Shown here: positions 8,125 to 16,470 of the stretch, one piece after another
How positions within the stretch are numbered: the first letter of the stretch is position 1
Layout of the letters: every line of letters begins with the position of its first letter
Assembly (NCBI GenBank): GCA_016928155.1
Contig: JAFGLG010000005.1
Location: 1 to 64,000, forward strand
Reading direction: 5' to 3'
From: Candidatus Woesearchaeota archaeon
GTDB lineage: Archaea > Nanobdellota > Nanobdellia > Woesearchaeales > JAFGLG01
DNA length: 64,000 nt
The notes under the pieces: model-generated
Database searches by the model: none
The model's input: only the letters and a program-made list of their open reading frames with translations
What the model was told of the DNA's origin: nothing
Made by a program: the position numbers and the translations under genes

Positions 8125-8527
8125 GGCTTTCTGGTTTCCTGTAATAAGTTATATCCCTTATTTTCTTAAAATGCTTATCACGAGCAATAAGCAGAGATGC
8201 ACTATCTCTGGAAAGTATCGCATGCAGGACATCATCTTTTGGTAAATTCCGTGACTTACTTATCTCTGTGGCCTCGGCATGCTGATCCAAATTAAAGAAA
8301 ATCAAATCAATAACTTTCTGGAATGGCCTAAACATTGAATTGAGGGTTTCATCAGAATAGAATCTCCTAAGTTCTTTGATCACTATATCTGAAGTCACAA
8401 TTCTTGAATCTTCTGACATGATCATAGAAATAAGCTTAGCTGCATACCTCCCTAATGGCTCTCCCCTGAAACCTTTCCGGTCCTCATACAGATCCATCCA
8501 GATGGAGGTGTCCAAGTAATATCTCAT
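8117..8527 (-). CDS. PIN-domain ribonuclease (VapC-like)
   Basis: Predicted Mg2+-dependent RNase of 136 aa, the usual VapC size. The acidic motifs are YLDTSIW at the N-terminus (Asp5), a mid Glu in IVIKELRRF, DDVLHA near residue 105 and ARDKHF near 120, so the active site looks intact. The start at 8527 gives MRYYLDTS, the standard beginning for the family; a longer frame to 8590 adds only unsupported residues. Unlike typical VapBC operons, the likely antitoxin is encoded tail-to-tail on the other strand. Confidence 0.88.
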   Translation of the reverse strand: MRYYLDTSIWMDLYEDRKGFRGEPLGRYAAKLISMIMSEDSRIVTSDIVIKELRRFYSDETLNSMFRPFQKVIDLIFFNLDQHAEATEISKSRNLPKDDVLHAILSRDSASLLIARDKHFKKIRDITYYRKPESLI

Positions 8528-8605
8528 CCTTAAATGCTTGATTTTGAGGTTTATTTGGGTTGAGGGGAAAAAGGCGGAAAGCTTTTGCATCTAAAGCCCA
8601 TTGCA

Positions 8606-9067
8606 TTAGTAATCGCTGAATAAGCCAACTGCCTTCTTATGATATTCCACGACACTCTTCTCTGAAAGACCGGCAATAAGATTATGTATCTTTGATATAA
8701 ACTCTTCCGCCACCCTTATGGAATTGACTGCCTCTTCCAAACCGACTGAGAAGTCAACATAATACTGCTTGTCGACCCTTTCTGATTTTGCTTTTTTTAT
8801 GTCACTTGAGTCAATGTCAAATATCTCCTTAAGAAATATTATCGACGCCATGTGATTCTCTGATTTTATGCCTATCCTGAAAAGCGCTGCAAGAAGACAA
8901 TGATACATTGAATAATAAGCAAGAGCGACTGAATCCTTCAGGTTGCCTATCTTAAGCAAAGCTTTGGCAGAAGAGAGTGATTCGTCTGATCTCAGCAGAT
9001 AAGCCTTCTTTATCTCATCGCTTGGCTCAACAGCCTGTAATCTCCCTTCTTTCGCCAGCTTAATCAA
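8606..9067 (-). CDS. HEPN-domain protein, cassette 2
   Basis: HEPN protein of 153 aa, second gene of its pair. Helical motifs are typical: YLLRSDESLSSAKALLKIGNLKDSV near residues 23-47 and LAYYSMYHCLLAALFRIG. The phrase KSENHMASI matches the KSxTHxG-like segment common in HEPN toxins. A clear C-terminal Rx4-6H is not obvious. The start codon lies within the last codons of the preceding MNT gene (8-nt overlap), so the genes are translationally coupled. Role as toxin or antitoxin partner is inferred. Confidence 0.82.
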   Translation of the reverse strand: MIKLAKEGRLQAVEPSDEIKKAYLLRSDESLSSAKALLKIGNLKDSVALAYYSMYHCLLAALFRIGIKSENHMASIIFLKEIFDIDSSDIKKAKSERVDKQYYVDFSVGLEEAVNSIRVAEEFISKIHNLIAGLSEKSVVEYHKKAVGLFSDY

Positions 9068-9605
9068 AAAATTTATTCTTTTCGTAATAAAGCTCTACCC
9101 CTTTAATTATGACATGATTCTTCTCAATCTCTTTGATAAGGATACTATCCTTATTATACATGCCGATCTTGACGCTTATCCTCGAGTCAATGCCCTGTAT
9201 TTCCTCTTTCAACCCATTATCTCCAGTCTCGATATAGACATCAATATCACTATCTTTCCTTGCAATGCCTTTTGCATATGATCCGAAAAGAATCGCCAGA
9301 CTAATCTTGTTGTTCTGCTTAATCGCTTCAATGACCCTCCTTAAAGATGGATATTTCCTAACAGTTTCAATAAGCTTCTGGCTCTCAACCTGATAGGCAG
9401 ATTGTTTGGCCTCCAATGATCTCTTAAGGAACACAACTTTGTTCTTCCCTTGCTGCCTGAAATCAACCACATTATTCTTGCTCAGGTCATTCACTTTCCT
9501 TGCAATAGATGTTTGGTTTGTATTGATCAATTTGGCTAGCCCCCTGATATGATTCTCTGACCTAAGCAATGCTTCAATGATTTTATTGTAAATATTTTGT
9601 GACAT
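9060..9605 (-). CDS. HTH-MNT nucleotidyltransferase/regulator, cassette 2
   Basis: 181 aa in two parts. Residues 1-65 form a winged-helix DNA-binding domain (LLRSENHIRGLAKLINTNQTSIARKVNDL). Residues about 95-140 hold the nucleotidyltransferase motif LFGSYAKG...SDIDVYIE with both Asp residues. It probably represses its own operon and modifies or neutralises the adjacent HEPN protein. The ATG at 9605 is immediately downstream of an inverted repeat and a TATA box (CATTTATATACT, minus strand, near 9627-9639); a longer frame to 9704 crosses the promoter and is rejected. Confidence 0.88.
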   Translation of the reverse strand: MSQNIYNKIIEALLRSENHIRGLAKLINTNQTSIARKVNDLSKNNVVDFRQQGKNKVVFLKRSLEAKQSAYQVESQKLIETVRKYPSLRRVIEAIKQNNKISLAILFGSYAKGIARKDSDIDVYIETGDNGLKEEIQGIDSRISVKIGMYNKDSILIKEIEKNHVIIKGVELYYEKNKFFD

Positions 9606-9625
9606 ATGTAACAATAATGTTACAT
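9606..9625. promoter_or_regulatory. Operator-like inverted repeat of cassette 2
   Basis: ATGTAAC-AATAAT-GTTACAT is a perfect 7-bp-arm dyad lying directly between the TATA box and the start codon. That is a repressor position, most simply bound by the HTH domain of the gene it precedes. Confidence 0.7.
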
Positions 9626-9773
9626 TAGTATATAAATGTTGCTGTTTTTTAGGTATCTGCATCAACAATCCTGACTGTTCCATGCAATCCACTATAGATT
9701 TCAAGGTTTATATCATTTTATGAGAAAAATCCGCAAGATATCTGATTAACGCAGGGAAGGGGGTTAAATATAA

Positions 9774-10277
9774 TCAAAGATTGATCACAAACTTGCAATC
9801 CTTGGGACCCTGGGCTGCACATTCAATCTCGTTACAATTCAAATCTTTATCTCTTAGAAAACTGAATAAGCCAGCTATTGCACCTGAGGTGATATTACAA
9901 ACAGGATCCTTGTTGTAACCTTGATGTGTTTTCTTATATTCTGCGGCAAGTGTCGAGTTTGGAATGTTCACAACTATAATCTTGCCACTACTCTCTGCAA
10001 TCTTGATATTGCCCAAACCCAAGCTTCCGAACAGCTCTTCAACAACAAAAGTCTGCTTTGCTTGTGAAGCACCAAGCTTACGAAAATAACTCTTGGTCAG
10101 CTCCTTCACATGCTCTTTTGTCAATGAATACACTTTTGCTTTATCCATCTCCGTCTGGAGGGCATAAAAGAAGGATGATCTGAACATGATATTTTCCTGA
10201 TCAAGGATATTTATCTTTCCATTCCCTATATTGAACTGCCTTGCCAGCATCAGCTTCTTCAGGAAAGCAGATAACAT
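9774..10277 (-). CDS. V4R-domain small-molecule-binding protein
   Basis: 167 aa with a V4R (4-vinyl-reductase) fold, a ligand-binding domain found in aromatic-compound sensors and in chlorophyll and methanogen proteins. The diagnostic C-terminus is present: ITSGAIAGLFSFL, then CNEIECAAQGPKDCKFVI with three Cys residues. The central KSYFRKLGASQAKQTFVVEELF is the N-terminal half of the domain. It is the last gene of the 18.0-9.8 kb cluster, 2 nt after the preceding gene. It probably senses a hydrophobic or aromatic ligand; the ligand is unknown. A further candidate start is the internal Met of MLARQFNIGNG. Confidence 0.78.
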   Translation of the reverse strand: MLSAFLKKLMLARQFNIGNGKINILDQENIMFRSSFFYALQTEMDKAKVYSLTKEHVKELTKSYFRKLGASQAKQTFVVEELFGSLGLGNIKIAESSGKIIVVNIPNSTLAAEYKKTHQGYNKDPVCNITSGAIAGLFSFLRDKDLNCNEIECAAQGPKDCKFVINL

Positions 10278-10279
10278 TA

Positions 10280-10747
10280 TTAACCCTCCTTTCCTTTCTT
10301 AATACTCTTCAAAGTCTCCCATTTTTTATAGGTCAAAGAGATATCATCTTCTGATTGAACTTCTATTGACTGGAGAAACATCTCTTTGATAGGTGTGTCT
10401 GGCAATGTCTCATATAAAGTCTGTCTAAGAGCTTCTGCAAAAGTCTTTGCATGCTCTTCCTGAAAAAAATGAGCATTCATAGCAACAGGAGCCTCAATCA
10501 TTATCTCAAAAAATCCTCCTTCCTCAAAGATAAAACGCTCATAAAACCTTCCCGCTATCTCATCAAATCCCAGATAGAGTATTTTCTTATTGAATCTCTG
10601 TTCCAGAACACCAATAAATTTCATCAATTCCTGTCTTGATCTCTCCTGCTCCTGCATTGATTCCTCAAGATTCTCATAAGAACGGAATGTGAAAGGCAGC
10701 ATCTCTTCAATATCGACTAATGGAACAAATATATGGTGAGTCTCCAT
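10280..10747 (-). CDS. Unknown protein paired with V4R protein
   Basis: 155 aa, not recognised. It is soluble and acidic, with a short charged helix (ENLEESMQEQERSRQELMKFI, about residues 25-45) and a later segment with alternating hydrophobics (GGFFEIMIEAPVAMNAHFF). There are no membrane segments and no cysteines. It has its own TATA box 24-32 nt upstream and is followed after 2 nt by the V4R gene, so the two are a transcription unit. The length and profile would suit a second sensory or adaptor domain, but this is a guess. Confidence 0.7.
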   Translation of the reverse strand: METHHIFVPLVDIEEMLPFTFRSYENLEESMQEQERSRQELMKFIGVLEQRFNKKILYLGFDEIAGRFYERFIFEEGGFFEIMIEAPVAMNAHFFQEEHAKTFAEALRQTLYETLPDTPIKEMFLQSIEVQSEDDISLTYKKWETLKSIKKGKEG

Positions 10748-10770
10748 AAAACAGAAAAATAGGATAATAA

Positions 10771-10779
10771 TTTATAAAG
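10771..10779 (-). promoter_or_regulatory. TATA box for the unknown/V4R pair
   Basis: On the minus strand CTTTATAAA lies 24-32 nt before the ATG at 10747, predicting a nearly leaderless transcript starting between the dehydrogenase-receiver gene and this pair. Confidence 0.6.
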
Positions 10780-10789
10780 CTTTCTAAGA

Positions 10790-12292
10790 CTAAGCTGTGC
10801 GGAACTGCGTCTCTTTGAGCAATTCCTTCACTCTGGTGTAAAGGTTTGCATCCTCATTTTCTGACTGCTTCTGGATGACACCATCAACAACTTTCACCCT
10901 TTTACCCGATCTGGTCACAAGTTCCTCGTTCGCCATCTTCAGTATATCATTGAACTGGGCTTGGCCAGTAAGAATCACCACCCGTGTATTCTGATACTGC
11001 TGCTTAATATGCCTGGCTACTTCAAGGCCATTTGTCCCGTGACCCAGGACATGATCAAATATCAATACATCTGGGCCGCCAATCAATCTGTGGCCAGTTG
11101 GGTCAAATTCTCCTGCATCATCGTCATATTTTAATGTATCAAGAGGATTTAGCTTGAACCCTCCATTCTCCCTCACAATATACATGGATGGTTCCTCTGA
11201 AAAACCAAAGAAAAGTTCATTATGCTCATTGATTTCTGGATCATCCAAAAACATCTCTGCCAATCTTTCAGCTTTGCCCTGAGCAACACCCGGTATGTCA
11301 TCTAGCAACAATATGTCTCTCCTCTGCTTTGTCGTATCAAACTCTTTCATGATAAGATCATAGATTTCACATATCCTTGCATAACTTCTCTCAAAATCAT
11401 CTTTCTCAGCATCTGTCAGAATATCATAATGAAAAACAACTTTTCCATCCTTCTTGCTGACCGGCAAGCCAATAACATGGTCCCTGAATTTAACCCCCTC
11501 AACAGTAATTGGATGGTTCTCTGCAAGGATGAAATCAATTGTCCTCATCAATCCATGGGCAGGGCCATACCAAGTCCCGCCTTGCATCACAGCAATCCTG
11601 GGTCCATCCATCATAGCCTTCTTCTGTATATCAACCATATCTTCATGAGTAAGCCCAATGTCTTCCAACGATTTTCCATTTATCCTTAATTGGGATTCTG
11701 GGAATACCTGAGTCGGCCCATGCTCACCAATGACCCTCGCTGCTACCTCCAACTCACTAGGATTAATACCATACCTCTTTGGATCTGATATCACATGCTT
11801 GACAATCTGCTCAACATACCTCCCTGTATCAAGCACAGGACCAAATGCATAGACCTGATGATCAGCAATCCCTGAATATCTCTGGAAATAAGTACATAAA
11901 GGATTCACTGGGTTTGTGACCATGACAACACTGCCTTCAAAGCCATTCTCGGCAGTCCTCTCTGCTATCCTCCTAATCATAGAGGGATCATATTTCAGTC
12001 CAACAAGCCTGATATCCTCCGGAGGATAGTCCTTGTAATTATAGCCCTCTTTTGCTGTGACTATGGTGATGCCATTCGGATTAATCTCCAGAACATCATC
12101 AACTCGCATTATCCTAGTTCCAGACCCATCAATGACAGCACCGGTCCTCAAATCATCTAGGGCAGCAAGCGATTCAGGCCTTGACCCTCTTGTATAAACA
12201 TTAATCTCGGGAGTCTTGCCAACCAACAAAGAAGCAAGTTCTCTACCAACATTACCAAAACCCACAATATTTATCGGAATCTGATATTTCAT
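10790..12292 (-). CDS. Malate/lactate dehydrogenase-like protein fused to a response-regulator receiver
   Basis: 500 aa in two domains. Residues 1-310 follow the LDH/MDH fold: Rossmann loop GFGNVG (11-16), NPVN (127-130), LDTGR with the substrate-binding Arg (154-158) and catalytic His in GEHG (189-192). Residues 325-500 are a CheY-like receiver: acidic pair Asp331-Asp332 (DILLLDD), phospho-acceptor Asp413 (PDVLIFDHVLG), Thr442 (VVILTGQ) and Lys475 (GVIQKQ). The stretch between the acidic pair and Asp413 is about 35 residues longer than in CheY. The start ATGA overlaps the stop of the LuxC-like gene. The likely reaction is NAD(P)-dependent oxidoreduction of a 2-oxo or 2-hydroxy acid, possibly gated by phosphorylation from the cluster's kinase. 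Domain calls are firm; the regulation is inference. Confidence 0.85.
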   Translation of the reverse strand: MKYQIPINIVGFGNVGRELASLLVGKTPEINVYTRGSRPESLAALDDLRTGAVIDGSGTRIMRVDDVLEINPNGITIVTAKEGYNYKDYPPEDIRLVGLKYDPSMIRRIAERTAENGFEGSVVMVTNPVNPLCTYFQRYSGIADHQVYAFGPVLDTGRYVEQIVKHVISDPKRYGINPSELEVAARVIGEHGPTQVFPESQLRINGKSLEDIGLTHEDMVDIQKKAMMDGPRIAVMQGGTWYGPAHGLMRTIDFILAENHPITVEGVKFRDHVIGLPVSKKDGKVVFHYDILTDAEKDDFERSYARICEIYDLIMKEFDTTKQRRDILLLDDIPGVAQGKAERLAEMFLDDPEINEHNELFFGFSEEPSMYIVRENGGFKLNPLDTLKYDDDAGEFDPTGHRLIGGPDVLIFDHVLGHGTNGLEVARHIKQQYQNTRVVILTGQAQFNDILKMANEELVTRSGKRVKVVDGVIQKQSENEDANLYTRVKELLKETQFRTA

Positions 12293-13650
12293 TTTCTCAT
12301 CACATCCAACAAGAAGTATGAACCCTGATGCGGCTTGAAAACATCCACACCCAAAGACATATTTAATTTAAGAGTATCATGAGGTATCCTTGATGATAGA
12401 TAATCCGCTAGCTCCCCTGTCCCAAACACACCCAAAGACAGAAGCTTATCGGTGCCCCTTACATGCATTGAATCCCTTATCTGCTTAACAGCTCCGATAT
12501 AAGTGCTATAAGGCAGAAGAGCTATCACGGGAAGAGAAACCTCTTGAGCCTCCAAAACCTTAGATGAAGGAAGCTCGTATATCATCAGATCGATATCATT
12601 CTTATCGGGAAAAATCCTACCAAAACGAGGACTCAATCCGGAATCCAAAATCCCTCTTAGCGCGGATTCATGAAACCTCGGCAAGTCTGTCTTTGGATTT
12701 GTTGGACTGCCATGCTTCAAACCCTTTGCTCGGTTTTCAAGAGCATCTACAAATTCATCATACACATCTTCATGGACATAGACAGCAGTCACTGCCCAGC
12801 ATTTATTCCCCTTATTCCTTGCAGAAGCATAAACTAGCTCATCAGCAGCCTGATCAATGTCAGCACCATTACCCACTATGGCAATACTATGACCAGAACC
12901 GTAACGCCTTGATGACCTTCCGATTGACAAATCCTTGATAACCCTATCCCCCACAACTGTACGAACAATCCGCTCATAAGCTGCATTTGAAGAGAATATT
13001 GAGAATCCCTTGCTGAATGCCAATGCCTCCTGAACCATCTCAGGCTTGCTTAGTGATGACCAACTGAGCTTCTGCGCAAGATAAGGCAATCCCATCTCCG
13101 CAATCTTCTCAAAAAGTATGTGAGCGGCAATATCATTCGCACTAGGCCTTATTATCGCATGAGCCCCACCAAGAATGCTCTGGCCCACAATGAAAGGTGT
13201 CTCATAGACCTCATCATTGCCAGCAGCGACAATGAAATAAGGGCTAACAAGAGATCTTTCAGAAAGATGAACACCATCTCGTTCAACAGAGAACCTGTCG
13301 ACATTTTCAACAAATCTCCCAAGATCATCAGCCCAAGTCCGCAGGGAGTCAGCAGTGCCTGAAAGATAGTTGACAGGAGTTCCATGCACAAGAGCCACAT
13401 TCTCCAGCAGACGCGAATCTGACAATGTCCTGCTGATCATCTCATGAACCAGTCCAATCCTGTCCTCAAGAGGCAGAAGATCAACCTTGTGACCTTCATT
13501 ATATGCAAATATCCTAGCTTCGACAAGTTCAGTTCTTCCTGAATCAGGAACAGTCGCAACAACACCCTTACCTGAGTAGTCTGTTACCTGCAAATCTACA
13601 CCTTCAGCTGAATCCTGCATCTCTCCCCTGACAAAATTCTGGAATCTCAT
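12289..13650 (-). CDS. LuxC-like acyl-CoA (acyl) reductase
   Basis: 453 aa, aldehyde-dehydrogenase superfamily, LuxC branch. LuxC reduces an activated acyl group to an aldehyde with NADPH. The catalytic Cys is Cys284 in NKGNKCWAVTAVYV, embedded in the expected DELVYASARNKGNKCW context. The nucleotide-binding part shows GQSILGGAHAIIRPSAND (157-174), and the C-terminal part has the oligomerisation segment KLNMSLGVDVFKP. It is 7 nt downstream of the LuxE/PaaK-like gene and overlaps the dehydrogenase-receiver gene by 4 nt, so the three are one transcription unit. The acyl substrate cannot be read from sequence. Luciferase genes are absent. Confidence 0.82.
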   Translation of the reverse strand: MRFQNFVRGEMQDSAEGVDLQVTDYSGKGVVATVPDSGRTELVEARIFAYNEGHKVDLLPLEDRIGLVHEMISRTLSDSRLLENVALVHGTPVNYLSGTADSLRTWADDLGRFVENVDRFSVERDGVHLSERSLVSPYFIVAAGNDEVYETPFIVGQSILGGAHAIIRPSANDIAAHILFEKIAEMGLPYLAQKLSWSSLSKPEMVQEALAFSKGFSIFSSNAAYERIVRTVVGDRVIKDLSIGRSSRRYGSGHSIAIVGNGADIDQAADELVYASARNKGNKCWAVTAVYVHEDVYDEFVDALENRAKGLKHGSPTNPKTDLPRFHESALRGILDSGLSPRFGRIFPDKNDIDLMIYELPSSKVLEAQEVSLPVIALLPYSTYIGAVKQIRDSMHVRGTDKLLSLGVFGTGELADYLSSRIPHDTLKLNMSLGVDVFKPHQGSYFLLDVMRK

Positions 13651-13657
13651 CTTGACC

Positions 13658-15067
13658 TCATTGCTCGGGCATCGAACAGCTGTCCGAGCCGGTTATCTGG
13701 AATAATGAAACACCTTTTAAGGTTGGCGCTTCAATCTTTTTCTGTGCAATATCATCTGGTGACCCATCAAAATCATAAGTCCTCTCAAGACCTTCCCCCT
13801 TTGCAGTGTACCTGCCACAACCACACTCATGGGGTGCTGAATAAGTTGTAAGGTTCATTGTTCCGCTGAATCTCAAGAGCTGTGTCGCTTGATTAGGTAT
13901 AATACCTGAACTCTTATGATATAATGATTTCAGTTGTGCAATTATCTCATCTGTATGCTGCGAAAGAATATCTGCACCATAGAATCTTCCAAGATAATCC
14001 CTGTCTGCACTGTCAATATTCTTCCCATCTGCCAATCTTCGCTCAGCCCTGACAGCAGCATCATAAAGGCCTTGAATTATAGGATCGACAACCCGCTGAC
14101 CGGCGATCCTGCTCACCAGGACCCTGCCTTTCTCCCCATCTGTCACATGCCTTTTTTTTTCGTCGACAACCTCAAAATATATATGGCCCTGCATGAGATG
14201 GAACCTCCCCGGATCATAAGGGCAATTTATTGTTGATGGGCCTGTATCAGTTGATCCACCAACATCCTTAACATAATCAATCCCTACATCATCCAATGCT
14301 CTGCGGATCCTGTATGTCAAGGGAGTGCTTGATGTAAGGATGAATCTGATATTATCACCAGTCAAGAAAGGATTCTCCGGATCATCATGCACCATGAGGT
14401 CCATGATCCCCTGTCCTTTTCCTTTGTATGATGATGGAGGTGAAACCAGACCATTGACACCTGCCTGTCTCATCAGCCTGAAAGCATCCTCATTTGTAAG
14501 ATTAGGAGGCCTTGGATGCGCGACAACACCAAAGTGCTTGTTGAGAGTGTCAGAGAAGCAAGGTGCAGCAATATGATCCCATGTATAATTGATGAAGACC
14601 TCCCCAGGCATCTGAAATCTGGGATGCTCTTCAACAAGAAATCTCGCAGTTGACAAGGAAATCCCGAGCCAATCACTGTTTGAGTATCTAATATTTGTGA
14701 AATCAGCTACACTCTTAATGGAGGTACCCCCCGTGTAACGCATGATGAGATGAATCTGCTGATCTATCGGTAAACCTGATTGACCAGAGTTGAGAGATGC
14801 ATGGTATCTCTCAGGCAAGAATGCATTTGAACCATATCCCCTGAACATCTTCTTTGTTGTCACAGGAAACTTCTCTTCAAAATCACCCAAAGACTTTATG
14901 TCATCCAAAGTCAATCCTGCTTCATTCATTATTGCCAATATAGCAGGGGTCCTGTGACGGACTGCAAAGTGCAACTGCTCAAGAATCCTTGCTTCAAGCC
15001 AGGATTGCCTCTCATCAGGGCTCAAGCGATCTAGAGCACCATCCCCAAGCGAATTTATCTCTGCCAT
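13658..15067 (-). CDS. LuxE/PaaK-like acyl-activating (AMP-forming) enzyme
   Basis: 469 aa, adenylate-forming superfamily, closest in feel to phenylacetate-CoA ligase (PaaK) and LuxE acyl-protein synthetase. The P-loop equivalent is RYTGGTSIKSV (near residue 110), the core has DVGGSTDTGPSTINC followed by FHLMQGHIYFEVVDE, and the C-terminal part has HECGCGRYT, as in PaaK-type CxCGRT. It should activate a carboxylic acid to an acyl-adenylate and pass it to CoA or to protein, giving the substrate of the LuxC-like reductase next door. It has its own TATA box. Substrate and acceptor are unknown. Confidence 0.8.
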   Translation of the reverse strand: MAEINSLGDGALDRLSPDERQSWLEARILEQLHFAVRHRTPAILAIMNEAGLTLDDIKSLGDFEEKFPVTTKKMFRGYGSNAFLPERYHASLNSGQSGLPIDQQIHLIMRYTGGTSIKSVADFTNIRYSNSDWLGISLSTARFLVEEHPRFQMPGEVFINYTWDHIAAPCFSDTLNKHFGVVAHPRPPNLTNEDAFRLMRQAGVNGLVSPPSSYKGKGQGIMDLMVHDDPENPFLTGDNIRFILTSSTPLTYRIRRALDDVGIDYVKDVGGSTDTGPSTINCPYDPGRFHLMQGHIYFEVVDEKKRHVTDGEKGRVLVSRIAGQRVVDPIIQGLYDAAVRAERRLADGKNIDSADRDYLGRFYGADILSQHTDEIIAQLKSLYHKSSGIIPNQATQLLRFSGTMNLTTYSAPHECGCGRYTAKGEGLERTYDFDGSPDDIAQKKIEAPTLKGVSLFQITGSDSCSMPEQ

Positions 15068-15092
15068 AATCTTATATTAGGGGAAGATTAAG

Positions 15093-15104
15093 TATTTATA
15101 AATA
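15093..15104 (-). promoter_or_regulatory. TATA box of the LuxE-like gene
   Basis: TATTTATAAATA lies 26-37 nt before the ATG at 15067 in the 63-nt gap after the FIST gene. The enzyme trio can therefore be transcribed separately from the sensor pair. Confidence 0.65.
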
Positions 15105-15130
15105 TTATGTATGTAATCACTTAGAAGTAA

Positions 15131-16444
15131 CTATTCTGTTAATAATTTATCATATATCACAAACAGCGAAACAGACTGATTAACTGTCTGGGCCTGGCGA
15201 TTCTGCACAGTCCCGATCTCACCAAAGGTATGCATACCCACCACTTTGAGAGCAGGATGGGCTTTCTTTGCAGCATCCACTTCTTTATTTATCTCCTGGC
15301 CAATGATCGCTTTTCTCCCACAACAATCAAAGACAAATGATATCGCTCCTTGGTCTAGAGTAGCATGTGCTTTCTCAGCTGCAGATATGATACCCTCCTT
15401 GATTGTGTTTATGGTCTTTTCCTGATCATAATCAACAATAGTGATTGCGGAATTCGGTGCAAGTCTCATGAGAACATTCATAGCATCATTATCCGGAAAC
15501 GGCATCCACTCTTTGATGTACAATGATCCATCAGTATCAATCACACCAATAGGGTGCTCAAAAGTGTACTTGAAAGGATCCTTCCTTACGATTTCTTTGT
15601 CAACATCCAATAATCTTGAGTATTCCACCAGTGCAGGTTTCCCATTCAATTCTTCAAGCTTATGCCCATCAGGAGACAGCTTGGTAGCAAGAGCAACCCT
15701 GTTAGACATCAGGTAGCCGTTTGCGAGATTTGTTGAGAAATGAAGATTTGAAATCACAAAAACAACCAAAGCTGCATGCCTCAAGACCTTACCATCTGCA
15801 AATAGGAATAGGTTAGTCTGGTTTTTGTGCAGGAATGTGTCAAGGTCAGAGCTGCAAGCCTGACCGACTATCGGAAGATGAGAACCTGTCACATTAAAAA
15901 TCCCCTCTAAGAATTCATTTTCCATACCCGGCACCATAACCCCATCTACAACCTCCACACCAGTAGAAAAATCGATGATAAAATAAGGAGGTGTCTTGAC
16001 AATCTCATTATAAGACTTTGTCTGGGCTCTCCTGAACTGTATATATGGATCAACAATCTTGTCTGAATGGACCTTATCAAGAGCCATCTTGATGGCTTCT
16101 TCACCTGATCTCTGCGGGTTCTCTTTATAGTCTTCCTTGTATCCGACACCAAAATGCATATGATCTGTGTCAAGTACAATAGCTTGAATCGCTTTTTGGA
16201 TGTATCCATCCTTATTATTGAACTGGCTGTCAGCAGAAGTGCCAACCCAATCCTTACCGAAATGAGCATTGGCTACTTCTGCAACCTCATAAGGATTGTA
16301 GCTATCATGCACAAACAGGAAAGCAAATCTTGGTTTCTTGATGTCGCCATCAGCCATAGAATTCTTGATCGCTTCCTCTACGCATTTCTTAGTATCCTCT
16401 TGAGAACTTAATCCAACACCCACTTTTATATGCTTGCCTTGCAT
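15131..16444 (-). CDS. FIST-domain sensory protein
   Basis: 437 aa with FIST-N followed by FIST-C, a sensory module thought to bind small ligands such as amino acids and often encoded beside signal-transduction proteins. FIST-N features: KVGVGLSSQEDT at the N-terminus, FVHDSYNPYEVAEVANAHF and WVGTSADSQF. FIST-C ends with HPALKVVGMHTFGEIGTVQ followed by NQSVSLFVIYD, the standard FIST closing motif. There is no signal peptide or membrane segment, so it is cytoplasmic. It starts 26 nt after the histidine kinase stop, which suggests that it feeds ligand information to that kinase. Confidence 0.87.
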   Translation of the reverse strand: MQGKHIKVGVGLSSQEDTKKCVEEAIKNSMADGDIKKPRFAFLFVHDSYNPYEVAEVANAHFGKDWVGTSADSQFNNKDGYIQKAIQAIVLDTDHMHFGVGYKEDYKENPQRSGEEAIKMALDKVHSDKIVDPYIQFRRAQTKSYNEIVKTPPYFIIDFSTGVEVVDGVMVPGMENEFLEGIFNVTGSHLPIVGQACSSDLDTFLHKNQTNLFLFADGKVLRHAALVVFVISNLHFSTNLANGYLMSNRVALATKLSPDGHKLEELNGKPALVEYSRLLDVDKEIVRKDPFKYTFEHPIGVIDTDGSLYIKEWMPFPDNDAMNVLMRLAPNSAITIVDYDQEKTINTIKEGIISAAEKAHATLDQGAISFVFDCCGRKAIIGQEINKEVDAAKKAHPALKVVGMHTFGEIGTVQNRQAQTVNQSVSLFVIYDKLLTE

Positions 16445-16470
16445 AATGTTAGTTATATTATGATAGAACT

